Shown here: positions 8,033-16,543 of the stretch, one piece after another
How positions within the stretch are numbered: position 1 is the stretch's first letter
Layout of the letters: the number at the start of each line of letters is the position of its first letter
Origin: Faecalibacterium prausnitzii
Lineage (GTDB): Bacteria > Bacillota > Clostridia > Oscillospirales > Ruminococcaceae
Direction of reading: 5' to 3'
Assembly: GCA_004558805.1 (NCBI GenBank)
Contig: SFDE01000015.1
Span: 6,127-70,126 of the forward strand
Length of the DNA stretch: 64,000 nucleotides
Program-made: the position numbers and the translations under genes
Notes under the pieces: generated by a model
The model's input: only the letters and a program-made list of their open reading frames with translations
What the model was told of the DNA's origin: nothing
Databases searched by the model: none

Positions 8033-8069
8033 GGGGCTGCTGCACGGACTGTGCGGCAGCCCCTTTTTT
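8033..8069 (+). terminator. Terminator of gdhA
   Basis: GGGGCTGCTGCAC pairs with GTGCGGCAGCCCC around GGACT, followed by TTTTTT. Confidence 0.95.
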
Positions 8070-8387
8070 GCTGCGCCGCCATCCTTTGTATTGACAGAAA
8101 AGTGGTCTGTATGGCAAAGCTGACGGTTTCCACTGAAGCCTTCCCCATTGCGCAGGTAAAACCGGCACAGGAACTGGTGATCCGGCTGCTGAAGCACTGC
8201 GTTCCAAGCCCACCGGCATATTTTTAAATGTTCCCTGCCGCCCCTGACACCCGCTGTCCTTCAAGGCAGCCGGATGCGGCGGTTTTGTGTTTCTCCATCG
8301 CACACAGAGACCACTTTGGGGCATACTTCAAGACGTTTCGCACAGAATGGGGTGCAAAGGTCCTTTTATATTTGGTGCAGCTGTCAC
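8070..8387 (+). other. Intergenic stretch without a supported gene
   Basis: Between the gdhA terminator and the gltB promoter. A 38-codon ATG ORF (8111-8227) has no ribosome site and no recognisable product. I see no RNA gene or repeat here. Confidence 0.5.
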
Positions 8388-8415
8388 TTGAAGATTTTTC
8401 AGCGTCCGGTATAAT
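8388..8415 (+). promoter_or_regulatory. Promoter of gltBD
   Basis: TTGAAG (8388-8393), 16-base spacer, TATAAT (8410-8415); predicted start near 8422. Confidence 0.7.
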
Positions 8416-8437
8416 AATGCTATGGAACAAAGGCGTT

Positions 8438-8483
8438 CCGCAAAGGGTTATTTCTGCCCTTTGCGGGGCGTCTTTTTGTTTTT
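8438..8483 (+). terminator. Leader terminator (candidate attenuator) upstream of gltB
   Basis: CCGCAAAGGG (8438-8447) pairs with CCCTTTGCGG (8457-8466); TTTTTGTTTTT follows at 8472-8482. It lies inside the predicted transcript, between its start (about 8422) and the gltB start codon (8542). A small GGAAC/GTTCC hairpin (8424-8438) abuts the first arm and shares one base with it. No leader peptide with a ribosome site is seen. Confidence 0.65.
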
Positions 8484-8541
8484 CCCGGCTGCGGAGGGTG
8501 CCGCACCGGCAAGGAATACTGTCAAAAGGATGGGAAAGTCT

Positions 8542-11500
8542 ATGGAAAACTTTACACAGCAAGAGAACACCCTTGGTCTGTACGATCCACAGTTTGAGCA
8601 CGACGCCTGCGGCATCGGCGCTGTGGTGGACATCAAGGGACGCAAGAGCCACCGCACCGTGGACGATGCACTGTCCATTGTGGAGCGGCTGGAACACCGT
8701 GCCGGCAAGGACGCCGAGGGCAAGACCGGTGACGGCGTGGGCATCATGCTCCAGATCAGCCACAAGTTCTTTTCCAAGGTCGCCGATGCCCTGAACATCC
8801 GTCTGGGCAACGAGCGGGAGTACGGCGTGGGCATGTTCTTCTTCCCCCAGAACGAGCACATGCGGGCGCAGGCAATGAAGCTCTTTGAGGTGGTCACCCG
8901 CAAAGAGGGGCTGGAGTTCCTTGCATGGAGGGAAGTGCCGGTGGACCCGGATGCCGTGGGGCAGAAAGCGCGGGACTGTATGCCTGCCATCTGGCAGTGC
9001 TTTATCAAGAAGCCCGCCAAGGTCAGCAAGGGCATCGACTTTGACCGCAAGCTCTACATCGTCCGCCGGGTCTTTGAGCATGCCAGCACCGGCACCTATG
9101 TGCCCAGCCTGTCCAGCCGCACCATCGTGTACAAGGGCATGTTTCTGGTCCACGACCTGCGCCGGTTCTATGCAGACCTGCAGGATGAGGACTATGAATC
9201 CGCCATCGGTATGGTCCACAGCCGGTTCTCCACCAACACCAATCCCAGCTGGATGCGTGCTCACCCCAATCGGTTCATCCTCCACAACGGCGAGATCAAC
9301 ACCATCAAGGGCAACACCGATGCTATGCTGGCACGGGAAGAGAGCATTGCCAGTCCTCTGATGCAGGAGGACATGAACAAGATCCTGCCCATCATCAACA
9401 CCTCCGGCTCTGACTCTGCCATGCTGGACAACGCGCTGGAATTCATGGTGATGAACGGCATGGACCTGCCTCTTGCCGTGATGATCACCATCCCGGAGCC
9501 TTGGGAGAACAACCGGAACATCAGCCAGAAAAAGCGGGACTTCTACCAGTACTACGCCACCATGCTGGAGCCTTGGGACGGTCCCGCCGCCATCCTGTTC
9601 TCGGACGGCGATGTGATGGGTGCAGTGCTGGACCGCAACGGTCTGCGCCCCAGCCGCTACTACATCACCCGGGACGGACGAATGATCCTTTCCTCTGAGG
9701 TAGGCGTGCTGGACTGCGACCCGGAGAATGTTCTGGTAAAGGACCGCCTGCGACCCGGCAAGATGCTGCTGGTGGATACCGTCAAGGGCGAAGTAGTGGA
9801 TGACGAAAAGCTGAAGGAGTTCTACGCCAGCCGGGAACCCTACGGCGAGTGGATCGACCGGAATCTGGTGGAGCTGTCCAAGCTGAAGATCCCCAATGTG
9901 AAGGTAGAAAACTACACCGGGGACCGGCTCACCCGGCTGCAGAAGGTGTTCGGCTACAAGTACGAGGAAGTAAACACCATGATCCTCGCCATGGCACGGG
10001 CAGGGGCAGAGCCTTCCGGTGCCATGGGTACCGACACCCCCCTTGCGGTACTGAGCAACCAGCACCCGCCCCTGTTCAACTACTTCAAGCAGCGGTTTGC
10101 GCAGGTCACCAACCCTCCTATTGACGCCATCCGGGAAAAGGTAGTCACCTCCACCAGCGTCTACATTGGCGCCCACGGCAACCTGCTGGAGGACAAGCCG
10201 GAAAACTGCAAGGTGCTGAAGGTCCACAACCCCATTCTCACCTCCACCGACCTGCTGAAGATCCGGTACATGAATGTGCCGGGCTTCAAGGTTGCCACCG
10301 TGTCCATCAACTACTACAAGAATACCAGTCTGGAAGAGGCGATCGACCGGGTCTTTCTGGAAGTGGATCGTGCCTACAAAGAAGGGGCGAACATCATTAT
10401 TTTGTCCGATCGGGATGTAGACGAGTACCATGTGACCATCCCCAGCCTGCTGGCGGTGTCCGCCGTGTCCCAGTATCTGATCCGCACCAAAAAGAGCACC
10501 GCTCTGGCGCTGATCCTGGAAAGTGCCGAGCCCCGGGAGGTCCATCATTTTGCCACCCTGCTGGGCTATGGTGCCTGCGCCGTGAACCCCTATCTGGCAC
10601 ACGAGACCATCGGGCAGCTCATTGACGAAGGGCTGCTGGATAAGGACTACTACGCCGCCGTGGAGGACTACAACAACGCCATCCTCAACGGTATCGTAAA
10701 GATCGCCTCCAAGATGGGTATTTCCACCATCCAGAGCTACCAGAGCAGCCAGATCTTTGAGGCAGTGGGTATTTCCAAGGAGGTCATCGACAAGTATTTT
10801 ACCGGCACCGTCAGCCGGGTGGGCGGTATCCGCCTTGCGGACATTCAGGCAGACGTGGAGGCGCTCCACAACGCCGCCTTTGACCCGCTGGGGCTGGACA
10901 TCAACATGGAGCTTGCCGACGGCGGCGACCACAAGTTCCGCAGCGGAAAGGAAGAGCATCTGTTCAATCCCCAGACCATCCATCTGTTCCAGAAGGCGTG
11001 CCGTACCGGGGACTACGATACCTTTAAGCAGTTCACCGCCGCCGTGGACAACATGGGCACCGACGGCGTCCATCTGCGGAGCCTGCTGGACTTCCGCTTT
11101 GACCCGGAGGGAGGCATCCCGCTGGAAGAGGTGGAGCCGGTAAGCTCCATCGTCAAGCGGTTCAAGGGTGCTGCCATGAGCTATGGTGCCCTCAGCAGCG
11201 AGGCGCACGAGACCATTGCCATTGCCCTGAACCGTCTGGGCGGTCGCAGCAACACCGGCGAGGGCGGCGAGCCGGAAGAGCGTTACCACAGCGAAAGCAA
11301 CTCCAAGATCAAGCAGGTGGCGTCTGCCCGGTTTGGCGTCACCAGCAAGTATCTGGTGTCCGCCGAGGAGATCCAGATCAAGCTGGCGCAGGGCGCAAAG
11401 CCCGGCGAGGGCGGCAACCTGCCGGGTGCAAAAGTGTACCCGTGGATCGCCAAGACTCGCCACAGCACCACCGGCGTGGGGCTTATCTCTCCCCCGCCTC

Positions 11501-13077
11501 ACCACGACATCTACTCCATTGAGGATCTGGCAGAGCTGATCTACGACCTGAAGAACGCCAACCGCAACGCCAACATCAACGTGAAGCTGGTAAGCGAGGC
11601 AGGCGTAGGCACCATTGCCGCCGGCGTGGCAAAGGGCGGTGCGCAGGTGATCCTGGTGTCCGGCTATGACGGCGGCACCGGCGCTGCCCCCCGCACCTCC
11701 ATCAAGAACGCCGGTCTACCTTGGGAGCTGGGCATTGCGGAGACCCACCAGACCCTGATCCTCAACGGTCTGCGGACCCGGGTGCGGATCGAAAGCGACT
11801 CCAAGCTGCTGTCCGGTCGGGACGTGGCGATCAGTTGTATGCTGGGCGCAGAGGAATTCGGCTTTGGCACCACCCTGCTGATGGCAGAGGGCTGCGTCAT
11901 GATGCGGGTCTGCAATCTGGACACCTGCCCCATGGGCATCTGCACCCAGAACCCGGAGCTGCGCAAAAACTTTAAGGGCAAGCCGGAGTACATTATCAAC
12001 TACCTTACCTTCGTGGCACAGGAGCTGCGGGAGTACATGGCAAAGCTGGGCGTCCGCACCATGGACGAGCTGGTAGGTCGCACCGACCTGCTGCAGGTAA
12101 AGGCAGCCGCCCCCGGCAGCCGTGCCTCCAAAATGGATCTGGACTGCATCCTCCACAACCCTGCCATTGCCAACAGCAATGTCCACTTTGTCAAGGAGGA
12201 CACCTACGACTTCCATCTGGAAAACACACTGGACATGAAGGTGCTGATGAAGAAGTTCAAGCTCAACAGCAAGGCTCCCCAGAGCGTCAGTCTGAAGGTC
12301 TCCAACGTGGACCGTGCCTTTGGTGCCATCTTTGGCAGCGAGATCACCCGGAAATACGGCAACACCCTGCCGGATGATGTGTACACCGCCCACTGCGTCG
12401 GTGCCGGCGGACAAAGCTTTGGAGCCTTTATCCCCAAGGGGCTTACGCTGGATCTTGTGGGCGACTGCAACGACTACATGGGCAAGGGACTTTCCGGCGG
12501 TAAGATCGTAGTGCGTCCTCCACAGGGCATCGCTTTCAAGCCGGAAGAGAATATCATCACCGGCAATGTGGCGTTGTACGGTGCCACCAGCGGCAAGGCG
12601 TTCATCTCCGGCGTGGCAGGCGAACGATTCTGCGTCCGCAACAGCGGTGCCACCGCTGTGGTGGAAGGCGTAGGCGACCACGGCTGTGAGTACATGACCG
12701 GCGGCACCGTGGTGGTGCTGGGACAGACCGGCAAAAACTTTGCAGCAGGCATGACTGGCGGCATTGCCTATGTGCTGGATGAGAACTGGGATTTTTACCA
12801 GCGGGTGAACAAGGAAACGGTCAGTCTGGAGCCGGTGGAGCACAAATACGACGTTGCCACTCTGAAAGAACTGATCCGGGAGCACGTGGAGCTTACCGGC
12901 TCCCCCCGGGGCAAGGAGATCCTGGACAACTTCAGCCAGTTCCTGCCCAAGTTCAAAAAGGTGCTGCCTTACGATTACGACCGGATGCTGCGGGTCATCG
13001 CCTCGGTAGAAGAGCGGGGTCTGGACGGCGAACAGGCGCAGATCGAAGCATTCTACATGGTGCAGAAGAAGAAGTAA
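8542..13077 (+). CDS. gltB: Glutamate synthase large subunit
   Basis: 1511 residues, normal for the bacterial alpha subunit. The class II glutaminase domain comes first: Cys23 in HDACGIGAVV would become the N-terminal nucleophile after removal of a 22-residue propeptide. The central domain and FMN-binding synthase domain follow (PGEGGNLPGAKVYPWIAKTRHSTTGVG; GGTGAAPRTSIKNAG), with the 3Fe-4S cysteine pattern C-x5-C-x4-C in GCVMMRVCNLDTCPMGIC. The C-terminal beta-helix has repeated GxxGG motifs. It transfers the glutamine amide to 2-oxoglutarate. The ATG at 8542 is preceded by AAAAGGA at 12 bases; an ATG at 8530 is possible. gltD follows after 13 bases, with a leader terminator upstream. Confidence 0.97.
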   Translation: MENFTQQENTLGLYDPQFEHDACGIGAVVDIKGRKSHRTVDDALSIVERLEHRAGKDAEGKTGDGVGIMLQISHKFFSKVADALNIRLGNEREYGVGMFFFPQNEHMRAQAMKLFEVVTRKEGLEFLAWREVPVDPDAVGQKARDCMPAIWQCFIKKPAKVSKGIDFDRKLYIVRRVFEHASTGTYVPSLSSRTIVYKGMFLVHDLRRFYADLQDEDYESAIGMVHSRFSTNTNPSWMRAHPNRFILHNGEINTIKGNTDAMLAREESIASPLMQEDMNKILPIINTSGSDSAMLDNALEFMVMNGMDLPLAVMITIPEPWENNRNISQKKRDFYQYYATMLEPWDGPAAILFSDGDVMGAVLDRNGLRPSRYYITRDGRMILSSEVGVLDCDPENVLVKDRLRPGKMLLVDTVKGEVVDDEKLKEFYASREPYGEWIDRNLVELSKLKIPNVKVENYTGDRLTRLQKVFGYKYEEVNTMILAMARAGAEPSGAMGTDTPLAVLSNQHPPLFNYFKQRFAQVTNPPIDAIREKVVTSTSVYIGAHGNLLEDKPENCKVLKVHNPILTSTDLLKIRYMNVPGFKVATVSINYYKNTSLEEAIDRVFLEVDRAYKEGANIIILSDRDVDEYHVTIPSLLAVSAVSQYLIRTKKSTALALILESAEPREVHHFATLLGYGACAVNPYLAHETIGQLIDEGLLDKDYYAAVEDYNNAILNGIVKIASKMGISTIQSYQSSQIFEAVGISKEVIDKYFTGTVSRVGGIRLADIQADVEALHNAAFDPLGLDINMELADGGDHKFRSGKEEHLFNPQTIHLFQKACRTGDYDTFKQFTAAVDNMGTDGVHLRSLLDFRFDPEGGIPLEEVEPVSSIVKRFKGAAMSYGALSSEAHETIAIALNRLGGRSNTGEGGEPEERYHSESNSKIKQVASARFGVTSKYLVSAEEIQIKLAQGAKPGEGGNLPGAKVYPWIAKTRHSTTGVGLISPPPHHDIYSIEDLAELIYDLKNANRNANINVKLVSEAGVGTIAAGVAKGGAQVILVSGYDGGTGAAPRTSIKNAGLPWELGIAETHQTLILNGLRTRVRIESDSKLLSGRDVAISCMLGAEEFGFGTTLLMAEGCVMMRVCNLDTCPMGICTQNPELRKNFKGKPEYIINYLTFVAQELREYMAKLGVRTMDELVGRTDLLQVKAAAPGSRASKMDLDCILHNPAIANSNVHFVKEDTYDFHLENTLDMKVLMKKFKLNSKAPQSVSLKVSNVDRAFGAIFGSEITRKYGNTLPDDVYTAHCVGAGGQSFGAFIPKGLTLDLVGDCNDYMGKGLSGGKIVVRPPQGIAFKPEENIITGNVALYGATSGKAFISGVAGERFCVRNSGATAVVEGVGDHGCEYMTGGTVVVLGQTGKNFAAGMTGGIAYVLDENWDFYQRVNKETVSLEPVEHKYDVATLKELIREHVELTGSPRGKEILDNFSQFLPKFKKVLPYDYDRMLRVIASVEERGLDGEQAQIEAFYMVQKKK

Positions 13078-13090
13078 GGAGGGCAGCGTC

Positions 13091-14572
13091 ATGGGCAAGA
13101 TCACTGGATTTATGGATTATGCGCGCAAGACCAGCACGGACATTCCGCCGCTGGAGCGCATGGAGAATTTTAACGAATTTCACGTCTGGCTCTCCCGGGA
13201 GGAGCAGCAGACGCAGGCGGCACGGTGCATGGACTGCGGTGTGCCTTTCTGTCAGGCAGGCGGCATGATGATTGGCGGAATGGCATCCGGCTGCCCGCTG
13301 AACAACCTGATCCCGGAGTGGAACGAGCTGGTGTATCAGGGCAAGTGGGAGCTGGCGCTCCACCGACTCATGAGCACCAACCGCTTCCCGGAATTCACCA
13401 GCCGGGTGTGCCCCGCTCTGTGTGAGGCGGCGTGCACCTGCGGAGATGTGACCGGCAGCAGCGTCACGGTCCGGGAGAACGAACATGCCATCGTGGAGAC
13501 CGCCTACAGCAAGGGCTGGCTCCAGCCCTGTCCGCCGCCGGCACGCACCGGCAAGGCAGTTGCCGTGGTGGGCAGCGGTCCTTCCGGCTTGGCGGTGGCG
13601 GAATACCTGAACAAGCGTGGACACTCGGTGACCGTGTTTGAGCGTGCCGACCGGGTAGGCGGACTGCTGATGTACGGCATCCCCAATATGAAGCTGGACA
13701 AAGCGGTGATCCAGCGCCGCATCCGGATCATGGAGGCAGAAGGCGTGGTGTTCCGCACCAACATGGACATCGGCGGGGCGGTTGCCGCACAGGAGCTGCT
13801 GGATGGCTTTGACGCCGTGGTGCTGTGCTGCGGTGCCAAAAAGCCCCGGGACCTGAACGTGCCCGGACGGGACGCTGCAGGCGTCCACTTTGCGGTGGAC
13901 TACCTTACCAGCGTCACCAAGAGCCTGCTGGATTCCGGCTTTAGCGACGGCAGGGCGATCAACGCCAACGGCAAGAATGTGCTGGTCATTGGCGGCGGCG
14001 ACACCGGCAACGACTGTCAGGGCACCGCCCTGCGGCAGGGCTGCACCGACCTGATGGCATTGGAAATGATGCCGCAGCCTCCCAAGGAGCGTGCCGCCTC
14101 CAACCCCTGGCCGGAGTGGCCCCGGGTGCAGAAGGTGGACTACGGGCAGACCGAGTGCCTGGCACGGTTTGGCAAGGACCCCCGGGTGTACCAGACCACC
14201 GTGAAGGAATTTTTGAAGGACGATGCCGGCAACCTGACCGGTGCGGTCATCGCCTACCTGAAACCGGAGCGGGATCCCGACACCGGACGCACCAACATGG
14301 TGCCCACCGGGGAAGAATTTACCTATAACTGCCAGCTGGCGTTGATCGCCGCAGGCTTTACCGGCTGCGAGAGCTACGTCGCCGATGCCTTTGGCGTCGG
14401 GCTGACCCCCCGCGGCAATGTGGCAGACCACCACTTCCGGACCGATCTGGACAAGGTATTCGTCTGCGGCGATATGCGCCGTGGACAGAGCCTTGTGGTG
14501 TGGGGTCTGCGGGAGGGGCGCGACTGCGCCGCTGAGGTAGACCGCTATCTGATGGGTTACACCAACCTCTGA
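13091..14572 (+). CDS. gltD: Glutamate synthase small subunit
   Basis: 493 residues, usual size. It is the flavoprotein that feeds NAD(P)H electrons to GltB. The N-terminal cysteine region (ARCMDCGVPFCQ, SGCPLNNLIPEW, RVCPALCEAACTC) carries the 4Fe-4S ligands. The FAD site VAVVGSGPSGLAVAEYL and the pyridine-nucleotide site VLVIGGGDTGNDCQGTALRQG follow, with VFVCGDMRRGQSLVVWGLREGR near the end. It starts 13 bases after gltB with AAGGAGGG overlapping the gltB stop, so the two are co-translated. A shared terminator follows. Confidence 0.97.
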   Translation: MGKITGFMDYARKTSTDIPPLERMENFNEFHVWLSREEQQTQAARCMDCGVPFCQAGGMMIGGMASGCPLNNLIPEWNELVYQGKWELALHRLMSTNRFPEFTSRVCPALCEAACTCGDVTGSSVTVRENEHAIVETAYSKGWLQPCPPPARTGKAVAVVGSGPSGLAVAEYLNKRGHSVTVFERADRVGGLLMYGIPNMKLDKAVIQRRIRIMEAEGVVFRTNMDIGGAVAAQELLDGFDAVVLCCGAKKPRDLNVPGRDAAGVHFAVDYLTSVTKSLLDSGFSDGRAINANGKNVLVIGGGDTGNDCQGTALRQGCTDLMALEMMPQPPKERAASNPWPEWPRVQKVDYGQTECLARFGKDPRVYQTTVKEFLKDDAGNLTGAVIAYLKPERDPDTGRTNMVPTGEEFTYNCQLALIAAGFTGCESYVADAFGVGLTPRGNVADHHFRTDLDKVFVCGDMRRGQSLVVWGLREGRDCAAEVDRYLMGYTNL

Positions 14573-14617
14573 AGCGGCACCTCACCTATCAAGCCATTCT
14601 CTTTCCTATCCTAAACA

Positions 14618-14660
14618 AGCAGAAGCGGGAGCCTTTTTCAGGGCTCCCGCTTCTGCTTTT
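14618..14660. terminator. Bidirectional terminator between gltD and the pseudokinase gene
   Basis: AGCAGAAGCGGGAGCC pairs with GGCTCCCGCTTCTGCT; TTTATGTTT follows on the plus strand and TTGTTT on the minus strand. Confidence 0.9.
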
Positions 14661-14664
14661 ATGT

Positions 14665-16362
14665 TTATTCGTTTGTAGTCTGTTCCGGCTCTGCAGCGCC
14701 CTCTGCAGGCACCTCCGGCGGGGCAGTCTCCTCGGAGGAGGAAGAGCCTTCCGGCGTGGTGGTGATCTGCACACTGGGGTCTGCGGCGATATACACCGTG
14801 ACCACCGTGCCTACCTCCACCGAATCCCCGGCGTTTTCGCTGGTGGACACCACACAGCCTGCGGCGTAGGAGCCATCGTTTACCATCATGAAGCAGCTGG
14901 CAATAAGCCCCCGGCTTTCCAGCTCCTTGATGGCAGAATCCTGGGTAAAGCCGATGATATCCGGCATCTCGGTCATCTGGGGACCCTTGCTCACCACAAG
15001 GCGGATGGTCTCCCCCGCCTTGAGCACCGTGCCCTCCTCCGGCTCCTGCTGCATGATCTGCCCTGCAGGCACCGTGTCGCTGTATTCCTGGGTGACATAG
15101 AACAGGTACATCCCCATATACTCCCGGTTGTTCTGTACCTGTGCATATTGCAGCCCCATAAAGTTGGGCACAAGATTCTCGGGCTCCATCACTTCACTGC
15201 TGGCAGGCTGGGATTCCACCGAGGCAGGCGGTTCCTCTCCCCTCTTTTGAAGGATGCCCCACAGGGTCATGAGGATCAAGATGCTCAGCAGGATCAGAAT
15301 GGCTGCCAGCAAGCCCTTGACGCTGAACAGATGCCGCCGGACCTCCTGCTCCCCGGGATGTGCCGGGTTCTCCGGCTTCATGGTCCGGTTCAGCTCGGCA
15401 GTGTATTCTTTGGAAGAAAGTGCCTGATACAGCTGGGGCACCGTCTGGATCCGCTCCATGGGTCGCAGCCGCAATCCCAGCTGCAGCACGTCCGACACAT
15501 AGGCGGGGACCCCGGGGTTCAGGGTCCGGGCACGGGGGTTGGCGTCCGATACGGTGCGCTGTGCCGCCGGCACCGGTGCCTGCCCGCACACCATGCGGTA
15601 GACCACCGCTGCAAGGCTGTACTCATCGGTATAGCGCCCTTCAAACTCGGCGGTGGTGTACTGTTCCGGGGCGGAATACCCCTCGTACAGCTGCTCGTGC
15701 AAGCCGCTGCCAGCGGTGCGCAGCCCCACCGTACCATAGCCTGCAAGGCGGCAGCGCCCGTCAGCCATGACCCGGATATTCTCCGGGCAGATGCCCCGGT
15801 GCACCAAGCCGATCTTGTGCATTGCCGCCACGCCCTCAAACACCGGGCGCAGCATGGCGCACGCCTCCTCGGCACGGAGGGTGGCAGAACGTGCATCCAG
15901 CCACTCATCCAGCGGGGTGCCTCCCAGATCCTCCAGCACTGCGTACACCGTGTTGTTTGCCTCCACTACGTCCAGCACTGCCTCCAGCCCGGTAGCAGGG
16001 GTAATGCGCTGGATGGCGTGGTACAGGTCCGCAAAGTCCATGCGGGTGGTCTTGAACAGCACCTCGCTGCCCTTTTTGGGGTGGAGGATGCAGTCCTCCC
16101 CCCGCTCTGCCGCAAGGGTGAAGGGCAGGTATTCCTTGATGGTGACCCGGAAGCCCCCCAGATCCTCCACACCGCTGTACAGGATGCCCTCCCCGTCCAT
16201 GGTCAGCATCTCGCCTACGGTATACCGTCCTCCCAGCATGCTGCCCACCGGCAGGCTGCCTGCCGGGTTCCGCCCCACAAACACCTTGCCGCAATGGGGG
16301 CAGCTGGTGACTTGTGCAGGCAGCACCTTCATGCAGTAAGGACACAGGCGTTCTTGCACCAT
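14665..16362 (-). CDS. Zinc-ribbon / degenerate Ser-Thr kinase / PASTA membrane protein
   Basis: 565 residues. Order: zinc ribbon (C7, C10, C21, C24), a protein-kinase-like domain (about 45-320), one membrane segment (about 349-371), and an extracellular part with two PASTA-like repeats (about 395-545: LVPNFMGLQYAQVQ, EMPDIIGFTQDSAIKELESRG), then an acidic Ser/Glu-rich tail. The domain layout is that of PrkC-type kinases that sense muropeptides. The VAIK lysine is kept (VTIK, K76), but the catalytic HRD reads HRG (188-190) and the metal-binding DFG reads AGY (207-209). Phosphotransfer is therefore unlikely; a binding or scaffold role is inferred. Start: ATG with GGGGAG nine bases upstream. 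Own promoter at 16397. Confidence 0.85.
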   Translation of the reverse strand: MVQERLCPYCMKVLPAQVTSCPHCGKVFVGRNPAGSLPVGSMLGGRYTVGEMLTMDGEGILYSGVEDLGGFRVTIKEYLPFTLAAERGEDCILHPKKGSEVLFKTTRMDFADLYHAIQRITPATGLEAVLDVVEANNTVYAVLEDLGGTPLDEWLDARSATLRAEEACAMLRPVFEGVAAMHKIGLVHRGICPENIRVMADGRCRLAGYGTVGLRTAGSGLHEQLYEGYSAPEQYTTAEFEGRYTDEYSLAAVVYRMVCGQAPVPAAQRTVSDANPRARTLNPGVPAYVSDVLQLGLRLRPMERIQTVPQLYQALSSKEYTAELNRTMKPENPAHPGEQEVRRHLFSVKGLLAAILILLSILILMTLWGILQKRGEEPPASVESQPASSEVMEPENLVPNFMGLQYAQVQNNREYMGMYLFYVTQEYSDTVPAGQIMQQEPEEGTVLKAGETIRLVVSKGPQMTEMPDIIGFTQDSAIKELESRGLIASCFMMVNDGSYAAGCVVSTSENAGDSVEVGTVVTVYIAADPSVQITTTPEGSSSSEETAPPEVPAEGAAEPEQTTNE

Positions 16363-16396
16363 TCTCTTCTCCCCTTTTTTGTCTTGTTGCTCTTTC

Positions 16397-16425
16397 ATTT
16401 TATCATAGTGTGCCCCGGGGCGCAA
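16397..16425 (-). promoter_or_regulatory. Promoter of the pseudokinase gene
   Basis: Minus strand TTGCGC (16420-16425), 17-base spacer, TAAAAT (16397-16402). Confidence 0.55.
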
Positions 16426-16450
16426 GTTGTCCGGTGTTAACCGCAGGCAA

Positions 16451-16492
16451 ACAAAAAGCACCCCGCCAGCCGTTTCCGGTCAGCGGGGTGCT
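16451..16492 (-). terminator. Terminator of the oppA-like gene
   Basis: On the minus strand AGCACCCCGC pairs with GCGGGGTGCT, followed by TTTTGTTT. Confidence 0.9.
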
Positions 16493-16543
16493 CAGTGCTC
16501 AATGGTTACGGTTCAGCTTACGCTGCACGGCACAGGGAGGAGA

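Noticed and set aside
8111..8227. 38-codon ATG ORF between gdhA and gltB
   Set aside because: No ribosome site, no recognisable family, and no terminator; treated as chance.
8422..8541. In-frame extension of gltB to the ATG at 8422
   Set aside because: That ATG falls on the predicted transcription start and the added residues pass through the leader terminator; family proteins start near 8542.
8224..11505. 1093-codon minus-strand open frame opposite gltB
   Set aside because: Antisense shadow of gltB caused by high GC at third codon positions; no ribosome site and no recognisable domains, while gltB is fully conserved.
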